DNA of 8,961 nucleotides. Source: Gammaproteobacteria bacterium (GTDB taxonomy: Bacteria > Pseudomonadota > Gammaproteobacteria > UBA6429 > Thiohalophilaceae). The DNA lies in the NCBI GenBank assembly GCA_029882235.1, contig JAOULB010000058.1:1-8961 (forward strand). Reading direction: 5' to 3'. Below the pieces are notes generated by a model. It was not told the origin of the DNA. It made no database searches and worked only from the letters and a program-made list of their open reading frames with translations. Positions 5,982-8,961 of this stretch are shown here, piece by piece. Made by a program: the position numbers and the translations under genes. Within the stretch, counting starts at the first letter, position 1, and each line of letters begins with the position of its first letter.

Positions 5982-7520
5982 ATGTCAGAGAGTAAGAAAA
6001 ACAGAACCGGTTTTGAGATGAATATCGGTTCTCCGAAAGAAACCAAACAAAAAATCATTTCTTCACAGGAACAATCTTCATCAACATCGAGTGATGTCTT
6101 CTGTATGGCGATCATGGGTGATTTTAGTGGCCGTGATCAGCAGCAGCGTATTGAGCCAAAGACGATTGCGAAGCGTCGTTTTATTTCTGTAGACCGTGAC
6201 AATATTGAAGAACTGATGTCGAAGTTTGATCTTAACCTCAGGCTATCGATTGAGGGTGTTGATCAGCCCTTTGAAATTCCAGTGAAAGAACTCGATGATT
6301 TCCATCCAGACCAACTCTATGAAAATGTTGAAATCTTTAGTCGTCTACGCCAGTTAAGAAATCGTCTCGAAAGTAAAAACAGTTTTGCTGAGGCGGCTCG
6401 TGAGATTCAGGGCTGGTTAATTAAAGATGAAGGGCTGTCTACTGCCGGTGACTCCCCCGAACCCGCAAAGCCAGCCGAGAATCTGCCAACTGATAATTTG
6501 CTCGATTCCGTTTTTGAAGCCTCGAGTGAGAGCCAGTCGGATAGTTCATCCGTATCAGGTTCGACTATGGTGGATAATCTGGTCAGACAGGTGATGCGCC
6601 CTTATGTCGAGGCAGGTCCTGACCCCAGACAGGAAGAGATGATCGCTGCTGTTGATCAGGCGATATCATCACATATGCAATATATCCTGCATCACCCCGA
6701 TTTTCAGGCGATGGAAGCAACCTGGCGTGGACTTGATTTTCTGGTCTCACAAGTTGAAACAGGCTCAAAGTTAAAACTTTTCCTGCTAGATGTTTCTCGT
6801 GCTGAACTGGATCGTGACCTTGCTACTGATGAAATAACTTCGACAGGTCTATACCAGCGTTTCTGTGATCCCGCACCAGGCGATGAGGAATGGGGTGTTA
6901 TCGTTGGAAATTATAAGTTTACCGATAAAATTGAAGATATGTTGCTGTTGCTTCAAATAGGTGCCATTGCGCGACAGGCCAAAGCACCATTTATTGCTGC
7001 AGCGAATGAGACACTGATCGGTTGCGAATCCTTTGCCATCACACCTGATGTGGATGACTGGCTTTATAGCAGTAAACCTGAGGTACAAAAGGCCTGGCGT
7101 ATGCTGCGTCAGACCGATGAAGCCGGTTATCTGGCACTGGTGACACCTGGATTTTTACTCCGTACACCCTATGGCAAAAAGAGCAAACCGATTGAATCGT
7201 TCAAGTTTGAAGAAATGCCAACGACAAGTTGCCACTCCTGTTATCTGTGGGGTAATGGGGCTTACATCAAGGCACTACAAATGGCACGTGCCTTCGCCAA
7301 GAGTGGCTGGCAAATGAACCCAGAACAGGAATACAAGATTGAAAACCTGCCGATGCATTATTTCGATGATGATGGTGAAATGGTGCCAAAACCTTGTGCT
7401 GAAATTTTGCTTACCGAGCAGGGTGGGCGAAGAATTATTGCCCAGGGATTGATTCCTCTCTGGTCAGTCAAAAATAGCGACTCGCTCCATTCAAGTGATT
7501 TTAATTTTATTGCGGAATAG
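5982..7520 (+). CDS. TssB–TssC (VipA–VipB) fusion, type VI secretion sheath-like protein
   Basis: One 512-residue frame joins both sheath subunits of the type VI secretion system, which normally come from two genes. Residues about 38-148 match TssB: MAIMGDFSGRD, then KRRFISVDRDNIEELM, then LDDFHPDQLYENVEIFSRLRQLRNRL. A linker rich in Ser, Pro and Glu follows (about 150-195). Residues about 196-512 match TssC: ILHHPDFQAMEATWRGL (235-251), then LFLLDVSRAELDRDL, KAPFIAAA (334-341), FLLRTPYG (391-398), YLWGNGAY (421-428), and a GLIPLWSVKNSD end. TssC is usually about 490 residues, and the region after this point (about 90-100 residues) is absent. The DNA after the stop does not encode it. Shorter TssC-like paralogues do exist. 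Sheath proteins polymerise in the cytoplasm into a contractile tube; whether this one does is unknown. A GGA at 5973-5975 may serve as ribosome binding site. Confidence 0.9.
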   Translation: MSESKKNRTGFEMNIGSPKETKQKIISSQEQSSSTSSDVFCMAIMGDFSGRDQQQRIEPKTIAKRRFISVDRDNIEELMSKFDLNLRLSIEGVDQPFEIPVKELDDFHPDQLYENVEIFSRLRQLRNRLESKNSFAEAAREIQGWLIKDEGLSTAGDSPEPAKPAENLPTDNLLDSVFEASSESQSDSSSVSGSTMVDNLVRQVMRPYVEAGPDPRQEEMIAAVDQAISSHMQYILHHPDFQAMEATWRGLDFLVSQVETGSKLKLFLLDVSRAELDRDLATDEITSTGLYQRFCDPAPGDEEWGVIVGNYKFTDKIEDMLLLLQIGAIARQAKAPFIAAANETLIGCESFAITPDVDDWLYSSKPEVQKAWRMLRQTDEAGYLALVTPGFLLRTPYGKKSKPIESFKFEEMPTTSCHSCYLWGNGAYIKALQMARAFAKSGWQMNPEQEYKIENLPMHYFDDDGEMVPKPCAEILLTEQGGRRIIAQGLIPLWSVKNSDSLHSSDFNFIAE

Positions 7521-7546
7521 TACTCAGAATTTCATGCTTTGAGTCG

Positions 7547-7560
7547 GGTGCAAGCCCTGC
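7547..7560 (+). promoter_or_regulatory. Possible second sigma-54 type promoter before the CBS gene
   Basis: GG (7547-7548), ten bases, then GC (7559-7560) gives the -24/-12 spacing. The flanks (GGGTGC and CTGCA) agree only partly with consensus. Predicted start of transcription is near 7572, about 60 nt before the ATG at 7632. A TATACT (7580-7585) nearby could instead be a sigma-70 -10 box, but it lacks a good -35. Confidence 0.25.
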
Positions 7561-7631
7561 AGGATCCGTCACCGCCCTCTATACTCAGTATTGAAAGAGT
7601 TCCCCTGTTACCGGAATTCTGGAGGTGCTGC

Positions 7632-8072
7632 ATGACAACGGTTGCCGAATTACTTAAACAGAAATCTGCAGAGATTTACTCAGTCAGTCCCAATCATACT
7701 GTCTTTGATGCGATCAAATTAATGGATGAGTATGGGATTGGTGCGCTTGCGGTAGTTTCTGGAGAAAGTCTGGCTGGGATCCTTTCAGAGCGTGACTATG
7801 CACGTAAAGTGATTCTCAAGGGGCGTTCATCAAAAGAGACCAAGGTGAAAGATATAATGACTGCCGAGGTTTTCTATACCTCACCTGAGGAAGATATAAA
7901 TGCCTGTATGGTCGTCATGACCGAACATCATATTCGCCACCTGCCAGTGTTAGAAAACAGTAAACTGGTGGGCATGATTTCTCTAGGCGATGTTGTCAAA
8001 GATATTATCAAGGAACAAAAAGATAAAATTAAACAATTAGAAAAAAATATTTCATGGGGTGAGTCGTATTAG
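7632..8072 (+). CDS. Two-CBS-domain protein, putative adenine-nucleotide sensor
   Basis: 146-residue cytoplasmic protein made almost wholly of a CBS domain pair. CBS1 spans about 13-65, ending in GILSERDYARKV. CBS2 spans about 76-130, with IRHLPVLENSKLVGMISLGD. Such pairs (Bateman modules) usually bind adenine nucleotides such as AMP, ATP or related ligands and report energy state to a partner; the partner here is unknown. A basic C-terminal helix follows (about 125-140). I set the start at 7632 because GGAGG (7621-7625) lies 6 nt before that ATG and the product then begins right at the CBS fold. The frame is open back to a TTG at 7539, but the extra 31 residues have no family look. The DUF5062-like gene follows after 18 nt, so the two are probably co-transcribed. 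Confidence 0.92.
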   Translation: MTTVAELLKQKSAEIYSVSPNHTVFDAIKLMDEYGIGALAVVSGESLAGILSERDYARKVILKGRSSKETKVKDIMTAEVFYTSPEEDINACMVVMTEHHIRHLPVLENSKLVGMISLGDVVKDIIKEQKDKIKQLEKNISWGESY

Positions 8073-8090
8073 TCAAAGCAGGGGTGTGAT

Positions 8091-8351
8091 ATGAAAAAAC
8101 TGAAGCATGAAGCTGAACTGTTTAAAGAGGCACTACAGGCTGGAATGAAATATGGTGAAGAGCGGGGCGCTGTTATTTTTGAGGCAAATGATTCAGTCAA
8201 TGATCGCGTGCTCTATATTTACCGCCTGTTGGTCCATGATAAAAAACTCCAGCCTTTGCCGGAAGAACAGGTCTCACAAAAATCTATGCGCCATAAACTG
8301 GCCATGTGGTATTCAAAACAACTGCCAAAAGATCATCCCTTGTTAAAGTAG
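8091..8351 (+). CDS. Small conserved protein resembling DUF5062
   Basis: 86-residue, strongly charged, helical protein with no signal peptide or membrane segment. It resembles my recollection of the DUF5062 family of gammaproteobacteria: the KLKHEAELFKEAL opening, a central IYRLLVHDKKLQPLP, and the KQLPKDHPLLK ending. The length also fits. The family's function is unknown. AGGGGTG (8080-8086) lies 4 nt before the ATG. It sits 18 nt after the CBS-domain gene and is followed 4 nt after its stop by a terminator-like stem-loop, so it is probably the last gene of a two-gene transcript. The gene is secure; the family name is from memory. Confidence 0.85.
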   Translation: MKKLKHEAELFKEALQAGMKYGEERGAVIFEANDSVNDRVLYIYRLLVHDKKLQPLPEEQVSQKSMRHKLAMWYSKQLPKDHPLLK

Positions 8352-8355
8352 AACT

Positions 8356-8390
8356 TTGAAAAACCCAGTGTTGTTTACTGTGTTTTTCAA
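8356..8390. terminator. Stem-loop with A-rich and T-rich arms, intrinsic terminator
   Basis: TTGAAAAAC (8356-8364) pairs with GTTTTTCAA (8382-8390). A C·T mismatch follows, then CAGT/ACTG around a 7-nt loop (8370-8376). The short CAGT core followed by GTTTTTC, with an A-run on the other arm, is the pattern of an intrinsic terminator that can work in both directions. It starts 4 nt after the stop of the DUF5062-like gene and separates it from the EF-P-like gene. Confidence 0.65.
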
Positions 8391-8391
8391 A

Positions 8392-8397
8392 TATACT
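8392..8397 (+). promoter_or_regulatory. Candidate -10 box (TATACT) for the EF-P-like gene
   Basis: TATACT differs from TATAAT at one base and lies 33 nt before the ATG at 8431. The best -35 candidate, TTGTTT at 8371-8376, is only 15 bp away and falls inside the terminator loop. A promoter is expected here because a terminator precedes the gene. Confidence 0.3.
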
Positions 8398-8430
8398 TCG
8401 CTGCTTGAAAAAAATCATTAAAGGCTGGAC

Positions 8431-8961
8431 ATGAAAGCGAATGAACTAAAAAAAGGCATGGTTATTCAGGTGGATGGCCAGAACATTCTCATCAAACAGG
8501 TGATTGTGCAATCACCCTCATCAAGAAGTGGTAGTACGCTGTATAAAACCAGAGGGCAAAACGTAGTGACGCGCGCCAAGTTTGAGCGAAGCTACAAGGG
8601 TGATGAGGCGGTAGACGAAGTTGATTTTATGCGCCGGGCTGTACAATTACTCTTCCGCGATGGTGATGGTTGTACCTTTATGGACGCTGAGACCTATGAA
8701 CAGTTTATCGTCGGTGAAGACATGCTGGAAGAAGAGCTACCCTATATCACTGATGGACTGGAAGGCCTGTATGCCCTGATCGCCGATGAAACGATACTCG
8801 GTGTTGAGCTCCCCCCCACAGTTAATCTTGAGATAGCCGAGTGCTCACCAGGCATCAAAGGTGCATCTGCCTCTGCGCGGACTAAACCGGCAAGCTTAAC
8901 GACAGGGCTTATTGTGCAGGTGCCTGAATATCTTGCGCCTGGCGAAGTGATCAAGATTAAT
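8431..8961 (+). CDS. efpL: Elongation factor P-like protein EfpL (YeiP), 3' end outside window
   Basis: 177 codons are present of a protein usually about 188-190 residues long, so only about a dozen are missing. It aligns closely with E. coli YeiP/EfpL from memory: ANELKKGM at the start, IVQSPSSRSGSTLYK as the tip loop, an FMDAETYE segment, LGVELPPTVNLEIAE, then PGIKGASASARTKPASLTTG and QVPEYLAPGE. The family binds the ribosome between the P and E sites and relieves stalling at proline-rich and some other sequences. The residue at the loop tip is arginine (R32), as in EfpL, not the modifiable lysine or EarP-type arginine context of EF-P, so this is not the main efp gene. The ribosome binding site is AAGG (8421-8424), 6 nt before the ATG. 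Confidence 0.93.
   Translation, partial: MKANELKKGMVIQVDGQNILIKQVIVQSPSSRSGSTLYKTRGQNVVTRAKFERSYKGDEAVDEVDFMRRAVQLLFRDGDGCTFMDAETYEQFIVGEDMLEEELPYITDGLEGLYALIADETILGVELPPTVNLEIAECSPGIKGASASARTKPASLTTGLIVQVPEYLAPGEVIKIN

Noticed and set aside
7522..7544. Seven-base-pair stem ACTCAGA/TTTGAGT after the sheath gene as a terminator
   Set aside because: Low stability with a wobble pair and a 9-nt loop, and no T-run follows.

Overview
The window looks like chromosomal DNA from a gammaproteobacterium of moderate G+C (mid-40s percent by eye, not computed). The taxonomic hints are an EF-P-like EfpL/YeiP protein, a small DUF5062-like protein, a LemA–M48 peptidase pair and a YbaN (DUF454) membrane protein. 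All genes are on the + strand. No tRNA, rRNA, CRISPR array, insertion sequence or phage integrase was seen. The genes at both edges are cut by the window.

Region 1 (1-2182): the 3' end of a lemA gene, then an M48 (HtpX-like) membrane metallopeptidase with a long helical C-terminal extension that looks TerB-like. The gap is 15 nt, so the two are probably co-transcribed. Region 2 (2183-3592): a spacer with a GATC-rich palindrome, a small cysteine-rich protein of unknown function, a winged-helix-type putative regulator whose ribosome binding site lies inside a strong hairpin, and the YbaN-like protein 9 nt after it.

Region 3 (3593-7520) is the most interesting. A 306-bp gene-free stretch carries a perfect 8-bp inverted repeat and, about 100 bp further on, a sigma-54 type -24/-12 promoter (GG-N10-GC). 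Three genes follow: an exported cysteine-rich protein, an unrecognised 387-residue cytoplasmic protein, and one gene in which the type VI secretion sheath proteins TssB and TssC are fused by a Ser/Pro-rich linker. The TssC part lacks the usual C-terminal region of about 90-100 residues. No other recognisable T6SS gene (Hcp, VgrG, ClpV, TssK, TssF/G, TssJLM) is in the window. The cluster could be an edge of a divergent contractile system or a stand-alone sheath-derived system; this is inference.

Region 4 (7521-8961): a two-CBS-domain protein and a DUF5062-like small protein, 18 nt apart and probably one transcript, ended by a stem-loop with A- and T-rich arms. The 5' 177 codons of an EfpL (YeiP) elongation factor gene follow.
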